From: Chara braunii
Taxonomy: Eukaryota; Streptophyta; Charophyceae; Charales; Characeae
Length of the DNA stretch: 22,787 nt
Assembly (NCBI GenBank): GCA_003427395.1
Contig: BFEA01000113.1
Coordinates: 2,056,658-2,079,444, forward strand
Direction of reading: 5' to 3'
Of this stretch, positions 8,649-17,018 are shown piece by piece. Both the position numbers and the translations under genes were made by a program. Under the pieces are notes generated by a model. That model worked only from the letters and a program-made list of their open reading frames with translations, did not search any database and was not told the DNA's origin. How positions within the stretch are numbered: position 1 is the stretch's first letter; the number at the start of each line of letters is the position of its first letter.

Positions 8649-8789
8649 ATGGCGGCTATGGCCGCTGCTATCCTATCGTTATGGCTAAGCTCCTTCTCGC
8701 CCACTTCGTATTCGGGCTCACTACAGACGACCTCGTACAAGTCGCTGTGGCAGCGCTTCCGCATGAACTACGTAGGAATGAATGAATAG
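8649..8789 (+). CDS. Small ORF (46 codons) behind an acceptor-like site, unknown
   Basis: An ATG lies two bases after the acceptor-like CTATCTACAG (ending 8646), and the frame runs 46 codons to TAG. The peptide starts MAAMAAAILSLWLSS, a hydrophobic N-terminus like a signal or transit peptide, then a Ser/Thr/Tyr-rich middle and a basic patch (KSLWQRFRMNY). The start would fit an intron in the 5' UTR (8374-8646), but an exon phase-0 join from upstream would put this frame out of register. I know no family for it. It could be chance, since 46 codons is short. Confidence 0.25.
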   Translation: MAAMAAAILSLWLSSFSPTSYSGSLQTTSYKSLWQRFRMNYVGMNE

Positions 8790-9179
8790 CTGGACACTAC
8801 CCTTTGATTTATACTTCTGTGACTCCTTGGTCTGCCTCTTTCCATCGGCCCATGGTGCACACAGTCCCTCATGGTACTTGCTGGACTAGACTGGGGCCGA
8901 CTATACTGGTACCACTGAGTGCATGAGTTTGCACTGCGAACTCGAGGCAGCCACACTGCCGACGTAACACAGTTGGGCTCACCGCTTGCTTAATGGCCTG
9001 TGGTCTGCTGTGGTCAACGTTTGAAAGGCCACTTCTGGACCTTCCGGAAGTCTGTGGATTTGGTCTTTCGATACTGTAACAACTACGACCTTGACCTTTT
9101 CAAGACTGTAGCAGCTACGACCTCTACTACGGCCTTGACCCCTACTTGATAGACCTACAGATCGAACCCCTACATCTAC
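8790..9179. other. No confident gene; short local repeats
   Basis: Even composition. A local imperfect repeat of ACTGTARCARCTACGACC with CCTTGACC lies around 9073-9151. Short open frames on both strands have no recognisable motif. Confidence 0.45.
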
Positions 9180-9660
9180 ACAGACCTACGATTAACAAAC
9201 AAACAAACAGACAGACAAGACAAACAACCAGACAGGCAGATAAAGACACACAAATACAGAAACACACACACAGGCAATGTGACCCACGCACAATGACAGT
9301 TACAAAGTGACACAGTGCAAAGTGACGTACACACATTCACAGTGACACAGTGCACAGACACATAGTGCTCGGTGACGCAGTGCACAATGAAACACAGTGC
9401 ACAGACGCATAAACACTACGACACTGACACAGATACACATTGACACTCAAATACACAGACACACGCACGGTCACGCAGTGACATACAGTCACACCGTGAT
9501 ACGCAGACACAGTGATGAAGTGAGACACTCAGAGACAAAGTGAAACAGGCACACAGCCACTGTGACATACACAGAGACACACAGTACATTGTGACACACA
9601 CACAAAGAGAGACACATACACACAGAGAGTGAGACGGAGAGGGAGAGATAAAGAGAAAGA
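9180..9660. repeat. Cryptic CA-rich repeat (ACAGTGCACAGA-type)
   Basis: Nearly 500 bases are built from interchanging short words (ACAGACA, CAGTGCA, GTGACAC, ACACA) without a fixed period, beginning with an (AAAC)n-like run at 9193-9205 and ending in GAGAGA. Minus-strand open frames here are Cys/Val/Ser-rich products of the repeat. Confidence 0.8.
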
Positions 9661-10020
9661 GGAAAGTGATACGTACCTATGAGTGTGAACGGTCGACTAT
9701 GGTGTTGACGCCTTGCGCATTGGTCTTCAAGATCGAAGTGAGCTTGTTGCGTGAATACGGCTGTGGAGGACTAAGGCAAGTTGTGTAGGTTGAGTGCGGG
9801 GCGCCAGATAAAGAAGGGCTACGCTGGATACTATGTTGGGATGACCTGAGCGCTTGAGCATTGGCTAGAAAGATCATTGTATTGTTGTTAATTAGATGGA
9901 ATCTCGGTACATTTGTGCTCTCTGCTTGCAAGTGACTACTTGGACATCTGTGTGATATCGCAACAGTTACTAGACTTTCGGTATATCGTTCCCGCTCATA
10001 TTCCTTGCATATCAGTCTTT
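9661..10020. other. No gene seen
   Basis: Unique-looking, evenly composed sequence with no long open frame or repeat that I can identify. Confidence 0.4.
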
Positions 10021-10021
10021 C

Positions 10022-10060
<39 letters not shown>

Positions 10061-10063
10061 TTT
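10022..10063. repeat. (TTTA)n microsatellite
   Basis: About ten TTTA tetranucleotides in a row; plus-strand frames give repeated Tyr-Leu-Phe-Ile. Confidence 0.95.
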
Positions 10064-10095
10064 TTGTTATGTTTTCTTTATCACCGACTATAGCG

Positions 10096-10243
10096 GTGAG
10101 TTGGTCGAAAACCGATGGGCCGCGGGTAAGCGGTGCTGTCCGCAACCAATTTGGGTGAGCGGGGTGCAATACACAGCCAATCAAGTGAGCGGACACTGTG
10201 CGCAGCTGATCGAGTGAGACAATGGGATGCACAGTTCCTCTGC
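10096..10243. repeat. 30-bp degenerate minisatellite, about five units
   Basis: GTGAG or GTAAG followed by CGG recurs at 10096, 10126, 10155, 10185 and 10214, a 29-30 base spacing. Inside each unit a CCAAT/CCAATC-like or GCTGATC-like word precedes the GTGAG. Units are only moderately similar, so the array is old. Confidence 0.6.
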
Positions 10244-10683
10244 CATGATCTGACAAAAAAGGGACTGTGTGTGACTAACTGTTGCTGAAAAACATAGCAA
10301 GAACGAGAAGTTCCGTGTAGCTGTCTCGTTATGAGAATGTTTTTTTTGTGGAAATGTGGCCGCAAGGGAATCGACTCAGTGCAGTTTTGCCTTGCTTAAT
10401 AGACCACCTGACATTGATAAAGCGGGGTTCACAGCTGATTGAAGACTTGTGCATGCTATGATCGGATACTGTGATGATGGTCTGCATCAACTAACTATTG
10501 ACTATGCTTACATACTCTAAGAAAGTCCAAAGCTAACACAGTCAGGGATCAGGCGGACGGGCTTAGGACATGAGGGTATAAGTCTTGTATGGCCTACCGC
10601 ATGGTCTTAAAGGCTTCCAAATGATCCAGGGCTCAAGTGGCGTCAAAAGCAACGACCGAGTCACCTGGTAAAACTTGTTGAAT
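10244..10683. other. No gene seen; sequence before the 59-bp array
   Basis: Mixed sequence without a long open frame. I looked for earlier units of the 59-bp array and saw only weak hints (an inverted AGTCTTG-like piece near 10578), not enough to call. Confidence 0.45.
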
Positions 10684-11090
10684 GTGATAAAAGTATCAAG
10701 GCTCCAAGCAGCCTGCCTTATCACGATGATGTCACTAACAATGTGATAAGAGTAGCAAGGCTCCGAGAAGCCTGCCTTATCACAATGACGTCACTAATAG
10801 GGTGATAAGAGTAGCGAGGCTCCGAGAAGCCTACCTTATCCTTATAATGACAAGAACAGTGTGATAAGAGTGTCAAGGTTCCGAGAAGCCTGCCTTATCT
10901 CTATGATGACTCGGACGATGTGATAAGAGTAGCAAGGCTCCGAGTAGCCTGCCTTATCACAATGATGTCACTAACAATGTGGTAAGAGTAGCAATGCTCC
11001 GAGCAGCCTGCCTTATCACAATGATGTCACTAACGATGTGATAAGAGTAGCAAGGCTCCGAGAAGCCTGCCTTATCACAATGATGTCACT

Positions 11091-11155
11091 NNNNNNNNNN
11101 NNNNNNNNNNNNNNNNNNNNNNNNNNNNNNNNNNNNNNNNNNNNNNNNNNNNNNN
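11091..11155. other. Assembly gap (65 N) inside the satellite
   Basis: Unit starts at 11038 and 11197 are 159 bases apart, which is not a multiple of 59. A gap of 24 or 83 bases (or either plus further 59s) would restore the register, so 65 is an estimate rather than a true length. Confidence 0.95.
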
Positions 11156-11609
11156 CTCCGAGAAGCCTGCCTTATCACAATGATGTCACTAACGATGTGA
11201 TAAGAGTAGCAAGGCTCCGAGCAGCCTGCCTTATCACAATGATGTCACTAGCGATGTGATAAGAGTAGCAAGGCTCCGAGCAGTCTGCCTTATCACGATG
11301 ATGTCACTAACAATGTGATAAGAGTAGCAAGGCTCCGAGAAGCTTGCCTTATCACAATGACGTCACTAATAGGGTGATAAGAGTAGTGAGGCTTCGAGAA
11401 GCCTGCCTTATCACTGTAATGACAAGAACAGTGTGATAAGAGTAGTAAGGCTCCGAGAAGCCTTCCTTATCGCTATGATGACTCGGACGATGTGATAAGA
11501 GTAGCAAGGCTCCGAGCAGCCTGCCTTATCACAATGATGTCATTAACGATGTGATAAGAGTAGCAAGGCTCCGAGCAGTCTGCCTTATCACAATGGTGTC
11601 ACTAACAAT

Positions 11610-11717
11610 GTGGTAGGAGGAACAAGGCACCGAGATGCCTGCCCTATTGCCCAACTGCATGGATGAAGGAAGTGGTAGTAAGAGGAGCGAGGCTCCGAGA
11701 AGCCCGCCTTATTACCA
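11610..11717. repeat. Two diverged edge units that keep hairpin pairing
   Basis: Unit 11610: outer arms GTGGTAGG (11610-11617) and CCTATTGC (11643-11650) still pair at all 8 positions (3 as G-T). One A-T pair has become G-C on both sides. The inner arms AGGCA (11625-11629) and TGCCT (11636-11640) pair fully with a T-A to A-T swap. Unit 11675: outer arms GTAGTAAG (11675-11682) and CTTATTAC (11708-11715) pair with one G-T, and a G-C pair has become A-T on both sides. The stem extends to 10 bp (11673-11717). Confidence 0.8.
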
Positions 11718-11720
11718 TCT

Positions 11721-11986
11721 GACCTTGATCTAATGCAAGACAGTAAATAGGCAAAGCAATGCCCTTGAGGTCTACCCTATCGCAAACAGACGCCGAGTGA
11801 AGATGTGTAGATCCCGAGTGGTCTGCTATACTGTTACTAACCTTCTCGATAGACAGAAAACAGTGAAATCCCTTAAAAGAGATCGATCCATTACTGACAG
11901 ACCGCTTGCTGATTCTACTGAGATGGAGGTAGAAGGAATGTGGCCCTGTGTGACCCATCCTACTACCTTAAGCTATTGATTGATGA
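11721..11986. other. No confident gene
   Basis: A 60-codon plus-strand frame (11797-11979) of natural composition is the only open segment. It starts with ATG but matches no family I know and is not clearly joined to the exon-like segments that follow. Confidence 0.4.
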
Positions 11987-12768
11987 CAATCTTATAATTC
12001 TATTCCAAATAAGATTTATGATGTTTTGCCTGTGCATGTCTTAAGTGGGAAATCATATGATGAGGCAGAAAGTATTGGCGATGTTAGCTTATACTTTTTT
12101 CTTTAGGTTACTGCCTCTAGAGAATGGTCTGATGAGAAGTTGGAGAAACTACCTAGAGGGAATTATACCGATGTAGTATTATTCCCGACTACAATGAAGT
12201 TCACTATATTGGACTTCAGATAGGGTCATGTCGATAGCAAAGAGGTGTTGAGACCGTGTTGGCCTGTGTGTGATTGCAGGTCATCTTAAATTTCAAGAAG
12301 ACTCACTATGAGTCTATGCAAGAATATATGTTGTTGCCTTATGGTAACATGTTGGTTTGCCAATTCAACCCTCACTCACCCTCGACACCCACACTTTGCA
12401 TCGACCTTTGCATTGAAAGGCATTTCTGATTTTCGGGTCATTGTCTAAAGGGTCTGTGTTTCGTCAAAAAAGGTCCTTGAATGACTAAAAGTCAGATTTG
12501 GATGAATGACTAAGTTGAAATGAGAATGTCTAGCTGAGGGGTTTGAAAGTGTAAGTGTAATGTGGGTGAAAGTGAATAAAGGGTTGACTCTGTTAGAATT
12601 GTGTAATGCATTTGGATTTGTTTGCAGGTCAGTAAAACGACCAGCCACATGCTGTTCACGCCAACCCATTGAGAAACTTATGCTATCCTGGGCCTTGATC
12701 CAGATGTTCCATCAACACGCGATTGGTTTGAGTACCTAGCCTTGCGCCTTTTCCCTGATTGTTAGGAA
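11987..12768 (+). pseudogene. Exon-like open segments of an unknown, probably broken gene
   Basis: Four open stretches on the plus strand look coding by composition. 11987-12103 contains NKIYDVLPVHVLSGKSYDEA. 12107-12220 follows TTTTTTCTTTAG and includes SREWSDEKLEKLPRGNYTD. 12280-12426 follows GTGTGATTGCAG and includes HYESMQEYMLLPYGNML. 12628-12765 follows TTTGTTTGCAG, carries one internal TGA (12670-12672) and ends DWFEYLALRLFPDC before TAG. A donor-like GTAACA at 12344 could end the third segment. I could not join them in one consistent reading frame, and stops lie before any good donor in the second. EYMLLPYG faintly recalls the LPFG block of Ty3-type reverse transcriptase, too weakly to assign. 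Either a spliced gene or a decayed element. Confidence 0.3.
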
Positions 12769-13210
12769 AATTAGGATTATTACTAAGGCTACGAGCCTTA
12801 TTCATTTCATGATCATTCCCTTGATGAATTCGGACTGTTTATGTGAATATGTTACGTGTATGTGACATCTCCTTGCCTAATTACTCAACCTTATTTCATT
12901 GCATGTGTATCGATGATATGTTAAAGGGTTTTCATAGAGAGATATGTCGAATGGACTTAATCACTAGGTAATATGGGTATATGTTTTATATGCGACCCCT
13001 AATGATTCAAGAGTTAAGGGGATCGTGCTTCAGAAATAAGCTAGGTTGTGAGTCAAACCTATAGAAACTATTTTATAGGCAAAGTGTAATATGCGTGAAT
13101 GTTCGTCAATCGAGTCAACCTGATTTGTAAGTCGGTCCGAGAGATTAGCGCCCCGATGCCCGACGCGTATACGGGTCCGTCTTAGGCGTTCAACCTCGCG
13201 TGTGCCTATG
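12769..13210. other. No gene seen
   Basis: AT-moderate sequence without long open frames or clear repeats. It may be the 3' flank or an intron of the preceding exon-like region, or the inner edge of element M. Confidence 0.4.
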
Positions 13211-13361
13211 CTACGGCGATCGAGTAAACGCCCTCGGTTGACTTACCTCCGCGATTGCAAGTAAAAGTCTTCGCACGTGAGTCAGTAGCTCAGCAGGGAT
13301 ACGCCCACCTAAGGGATGGTGACAGCTCCCGCAGGTGGAGGTGAGTTGTACCACGCGGAAT

Positions 13362-13754
13362 CTATGTCTTGTCGCAGGGAGCCGCGAGAGGTATAGCTGG
13401 CGCACACGGTCGGAGTTGGTATTTCGCTGAAACGTTTCTAAGCTCTTGCGTGATGCGACCGTGAGGTCTGACACTGAAAATACTTTGCGTCTGGGTGTGG
13501 GATCGTCGCGCCCGACACCGGTACCCCAAAGTGTAGAAGTATTTAAACCCGTACCCTCTCAGCTCAACTCTTTCTATGCGAGAGTAACCGACTGCCTCCT
13601 CCCATCCACGAAGGAAATTTTCTCCTTGATCCTGCCCTTCCTCTACGTAAATGGCAACGTCAAAATCTCTCATCCATAGACGAAAAGTGTAGCACCACGC
13701 GTCTCCGCCGTAGATTCTCACACTAGCCCCTTCCGGAACTGCCTCTAGGCTCAT
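13362..13754 (-). CDS. Hypothetical ORF (130 codons) downstream of element M leader
   Basis: A true ATG at 13754 opens a 130-codon frame on the same strand as element M, about 1.6 kb inside its primer site. The first 85 residues have a natural, partly acidic and aromatic composition (IYGGDAWCYTFRLWMRDF, then YVEEGQDQGENF and KYFYTLGYRCRAR); the rest is less convincing. The surrounding segment is bounded on this strand by an acceptor-like CCTTCTCCTTGCAG (exon start 13825) and a consensus donor GGAG then GTAAGT (13246-13241), so it may be an exon. I do not recognise the protein. It could be an internal product of element M or an unrelated gene piece. Confidence 0.3.
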   Translation of the reverse strand: MSLEAVPEGASVRIYGGDAWCYTFRLWMRDFDVAIYVEEGQDQGENFLRGWEEAVGYSRIERVELRGYGFKYFYTLGYRCRARRSHTQTQSIFSVRPHGRITQELRNVSAKYQLRPCAPAIPLAAPCDKT

Positions 13755-14373
13755 GTGCTCATCCTAATCAAGGAAAATCTCCTTCGTCGCCTTTACTTTT
13801 GGTCACTCGAGAGACCACCCTTGCCCTGCAAGGAGAAGGCGCATGTGAGCCCAGCAGGGTCAAATGGACTAGAGAAGGAATGCCGTCTCACTCGGCTACC
13901 CTCCTGTCCTTCCCTGCGGAGAGGTCCTCCCACTTCCAAGCATAGAGACTAGCCGCGAACACAGGTTATCCCCGAGGAAGGGTGGCAACCCCCTCCCCAG
14001 AGTCGGACCGAAGTCACACACCAGTGCCCTATGTCCCCCACCGAACCGACCTCTAGTCCTAAGTTAGCCTATCCGGCACCACGCCCCTACTCGGCCCACC
14101 TCGAGCGTGGAATTACCCGGGTCCCAGGACTTTTATCTGCCTATCGATCGATAATCACTAGCCTACCTACTCCCTCACATTCTCCTCCTTGGATCGTGAA
14201 CTCTTCTCACTTCGTTCCCTCCTCCCTTTTCTCTACCGCCTGACTCTTTTCTCTCTTGGAATCGGAGTATCTCATCGGGGTTCCACAAAAGAAAGGGAAG
14301 GGAAGCAGAATTTAGCAAGAGAATCCCTCAGCTTTGGCCATCTTTAATACGTACCTCGTAGTCTCTGATTCCT

Positions 14374-14802
14374 TTAGTACTCGTTATCATAATCCCAGTA
14401 GTCCCCAAGTTCCGAGTCTGAGAAGTCGGCAAGGCACCGATCCTCCCAGGATCCGACCTCCGAGCCTTCCCCCGCTACGCTCTCAAATCCCCAATCGCCC
14501 CCCTTTTCCGAACTCCTGGTTAGATTTGACACTCTTTCCCCCTTTTTCTCGTCGGGAGCCGAGGACCCTTCCACTATAGATCCCCTTCTCTCGACACCAC
14601 CCCTCTCTTCCGAACCCTTGTCTCCCTTCCTTGATAATGTGGGTGTCGTCGTTAGTCCATGAGGATCGAGGACAATAGGCAAGGCCCTTTCCCTTGGAAT
14701 CAAACCCCTTGGGTCCCACACAGAAGGAATCCCCGACCCCTCTCGAACCCCCTTTTCTTCTCTCTCCCTAGTGTCCACTATCCTCCCCACGCGCGGACCC
14801 AC
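14374..14802 (-). CDS. Retroelement M protein fragment (142 codons, no ATG)
   Basis: The frame opens right after a TGA, with GTG as its first codon and no ATG anywhere inside, and ends in TAA. Residues 24-51 (core GIPSVWDPRGLIPRE, then ALPIV and DP.GLT) are shared with element P, with mainly synonymous differences. The remainder is hydrophilic, with a basic middle (KGDKGSEERGGVERRG) and an acidic tail (DFSDSELGDYWDYDNEY). Position after the primer site and leader suggests a gag-like or leader-encoded product, probably entered by splicing or as part of a larger frame. There are no zinc-knuckle, protease, reverse transcriptase or integrase motifs here. Confidence 0.55.
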   Translation of the reverse strand: MGPRVGRIVDTREREEKGVREGSGIPSVWDPRGLIPRERALPIVLDPHGLTTTPTLSRKGDKGSEERGGVERRGSIVEGSSAPDEKKGERVSNLTRSSEKGGDWGFESVAGEGSEVGSWEDRCLADFSDSELGDYWDYDNEY

Positions 14803-15328
14803 TCATACAATTTCCCCGGACGACTCCTCTTCCCCTTCTTTGATTGTTTTTCACCCTCATTCAAACCCCACAAGCAAACTCTCTTACCCTCTTAATTTGC
14901 AGTTTTCTCAAAGCAAACACACAAAAACTTTCACACTTCCCAACAAGGGTCTCACCTGGATTCTCAAAAGTCGTCAGCGGGGCCGAAGTCGCAAGCAGGG
15001 GCGGCAAGGACCTGCAAAATCAAGAGATTTCGGCACCCCAAGTCCCTTGCACCCAAACAGCCCAGCAATGAAAAACAAGTCCCCAACCGAACACACGTCC
15101 TGACGCTGTCCGAAGAAAAGGATGTCCACAAAAGGAAAGTCATCGCGAAGGTCCGAAAAGGTCGTGATCGAAGGTCGATGCCAAAAAAAGTGTCGAGGAC
15201 TGTTGAAGAAGTCGATGCCGAAATACCGCCGAAGAAGCCGACGCTGAGACCCAAAAAAGAACCCTGTCACACTCGTCCTCCTTTAGCCCGTGGTTCTTGA
15301 GCCGACCGAGGCCGTGGGAGGATGCCCT
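14803..15328 (-). mobile_element. Leader/internal 5' region of retroelement M
   Basis: Minus-strand sequence inside the primer site that aligns in blocks to the leader of element P (5172-5744), including GTGTGACAGGG, a TTTTGCAGGT segment near 15015, a GAGGGTAAGAGAG segment near 14890 and an AATGAGGGTG segment near 14860. A donor-like CCAGGTGAGA lies near 14955. Plus-strand open frames across this stretch are shadows. Confidence 0.6.
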
Positions 15329-15346
15329 TCCCCGGCAACAGCGCCA
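15329..15346 (-). other. Primer-binding site of element M (tRNA-Asp type)
   Basis: On the minus strand the 18 bases read TGGCGCTGTTGCCGGGGA, one mismatch from the complement of the plant tRNA-Asp 3' end. They follow the LTR end CCGACA and a spacer AAT, the same spacing as in element P. This fixes the element's orientation as leftward. Confidence 0.85.
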
Positions 15347-15349
15347 ATT

Positions 15350-15610
15350 TGTCGGTTGGGGCTCTTCCTTAGTAAGCCCCCCCCCCTTGACCACCTTTCC
15401 TCCCCTGTATGTACTTCCCTCGTCCTTGGGTACCAGTCTCGGATCGAAAGGTGATATCTCACCCCTCCTATTCTGTCTGTTTCATAGGCCCCGATCCAAA
15501 GAGTCAAAAGAACATAGCCCGAGTTCCACCGTCGGTCGGACCAGCCCTCTCCCTACCACTGGGATTCGAGGGCGCTGGGTGAACTCCCACCCCCCCCTTA
15601 GCTCCTTCTA
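15350..15610 (-). mobile_element. 5' LTR (inner part) of retroelement M
   Basis: Read on the plus strand it starts TGTCGGTTGGGG at 15350, so on the element strand the LTR ends CCCCAACCGACA directly before the spacer and primer site. A C-rich run (15376-15386) and pyrimidine-rich stretches follow. The outer edge is not defined: I found no second LTR copy or target-site duplication. There is no evident similarity to the LTR of element P. Confidence 0.55.
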
Positions 15611-16088
15611 GCCTCATAAACCGGGCCCGTGATGCCTGCGTCGAAACTTTGAAATTCTGCGGGGCGCAGTGGTTCAAAGTTCAGGAATGACGCGCAGTCG
15701 AGCGACCCTGCTTCGGACCAGTTCTTGTTCCGGCTCGAGAGGGGCGCACGGACTACCCGGGCTGCGGATTCTAGCGGAGGGCGCCAGTCAAGGCACCTAA
15801 GGACCAGGTTTTGCCGATCGCTCAGCCACTAGCTTGCTGTAGCTCGAGTTAGATGAGCTCGCAAAAAGCCCGGTTGTGTCTCACAGATGCCAATGCGCAG
15901 ATGATCGGGGCTCTTCCGTTCAGGTGCACGGCGGCAGCGACTCAATCTCGAAGGACGTTTGGAATGGCGCCTGCTCGACCTTAAAAAGGAAAAAGAGGAC
16001 ATGCGAGCGAACCGACTCGCGGGTGCTCCGAACACCGCAGCTGGATTCCCAAAAGAAGGACTGACCGACTCCCAGATGCAGCAAACAG
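15611..16088. other. No gene seen
   Basis: GC-balanced sequence with only short open frames. From about 15930, words such as CTCAATCTCGAAGGACG hint at a worn edge of the 91-bp array that follows. Part may belong to the outer LTR of element M. Confidence 0.4.
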
Positions 16089-16790
16089 TTCGACTTCAAA
16101 AAGATTCGCAGCGGGTCAGTTTCAAAAGTGTACGAACGCAGGCATACCAACAAGCTCAATTCTAGACAGGACTTCACGGACAGACGGACTCATGGTTACA
16201 CAACAGTCTGATATCAAAGACACACTTATACTGACTAGCTCGATTTCAAAGAGGACTCGCAGACGAATTGACTCATGGTCACACATCAGCTCGATTTCAA
16301 GGTCGTACGAACACACTTATACTGACTAGCTCGATATCAGATGGGACTTACCGAGGAACCGACTCGTGGTCGTACAACAACTCGATATCAAGGTCGTCTG
16401 AACACACACTTAGTCTAACTCGGTTTTTGGATAGGACTCTCAGACGGACCAACTCGTTCCCACTTAGCAGCTAGATTTCAGAGTCGTACGAACACACTTA
16501 TACCTGACTAGTTCAATTTTGGATAGGACTCACATACGAATTGACTCATGGTCATACAACAGCTTGATTGCAAGGTCGTACGAACATACTTATACCGACT
16601 GGCTCGATTTCGGATAGGACTCATAGGCGAACCGACTCGTGGTCACGCAACATCTCGATTTCGAAAATGCACGCACACGCCTAACTCGATTTTCAAAATA
16701 GGATTAACCGGCTTGTGGTTACACAGCGCCTCGACAAGCTTGGTTTCAAATAGAACTTACGGAACGATCGACTCCCTCCGCTCGTGGGTT
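16089..16790. repeat. About 91-bp tandem array, roughly eight units
   Basis: The word CTCGATTTC and its variants recurs at 16155, 16239, 16330, 16419, 16512, 16603 and 16685, giving spacings of 84, 91, 89, 93, 91 and 82, with worn units at both ends (16089, 16739). A full unit also contains GGACTC-ACCGACTCGTGGTC, a second CTCGATTTCAAGGTCG and GTACGAACACACTTATAC. The two CTCGATTTC words per unit suggest the unit arose from a smaller, about 45-base half-unit. Confidence 0.85.
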
Positions 16791-16922
16791 TACCCAGTCT
16801 TGGCAGGCGGACCGAGCGCCGGTGAAGCCTTTGAATCCCCCCCTTTGACCAGTTCCCCAGTTTTCTCCTCCCCTCCTGCTTTTTCCTTCCTCTTCCTCTC
16901 TTTCCTTCTTCCTCTTTTCCTC

Positions 16923-16925
<3 letters not shown>

Positions 16926-16986
<61 letters not shown>
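16926..16986. repeat. (CT)n microsatellite
   Basis: About 30 CT dinucleotides inside a wider pyrimidine-rich stretch (16840-17090). Open frames over it are Ser/Leu or Arg/Glu runs. Confidence 0.97.
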
Positions 16987-16989
<3 letters not shown>

Positions 16990-17018
16990 CCGGCTTTCCT
17001 TCCTTGCTCTTCCCCTCT

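Larger units (their letters stand above)
10684..11720. repeat. 59-bp satellite array, each unit a nested hairpin
   Basis: Units begin GTGATAAGAGTAGCAAGG at 10684, 10743, 10802, 10861, 10920, 10979, 11038, 11197, 11256, 11315, 11374, 11433, 11492, 11551 and 11610, with exact 59-base spacing except across the gap. A further diverged unit starts near 11675. In a typical unit the outer arms GTGATAAG and CTTATCAC (often 9 bp with the flanking T-A) enclose inner arms AGGCT and AGCCT around a 6-base loop CCGAGA or CCGAGC. The remaining 18 bases are a linker with several distinct versions. The conserved core and linker order rule out a CRISPR array, and no coding frame is conserved. Confidence 0.93.

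Noticed and set aside
10684-11720. CRISPR array
   Set aside because: The repeat occupies the whole 59-base period, there are no unique spacers, and the context is eukaryotic.
12280-12426. Reverse transcriptase fragment
   Set aside because: Only a short likeness (EYMLLPYG to the LPFG block); no catalytic YxDD or other RT block was found nearby.
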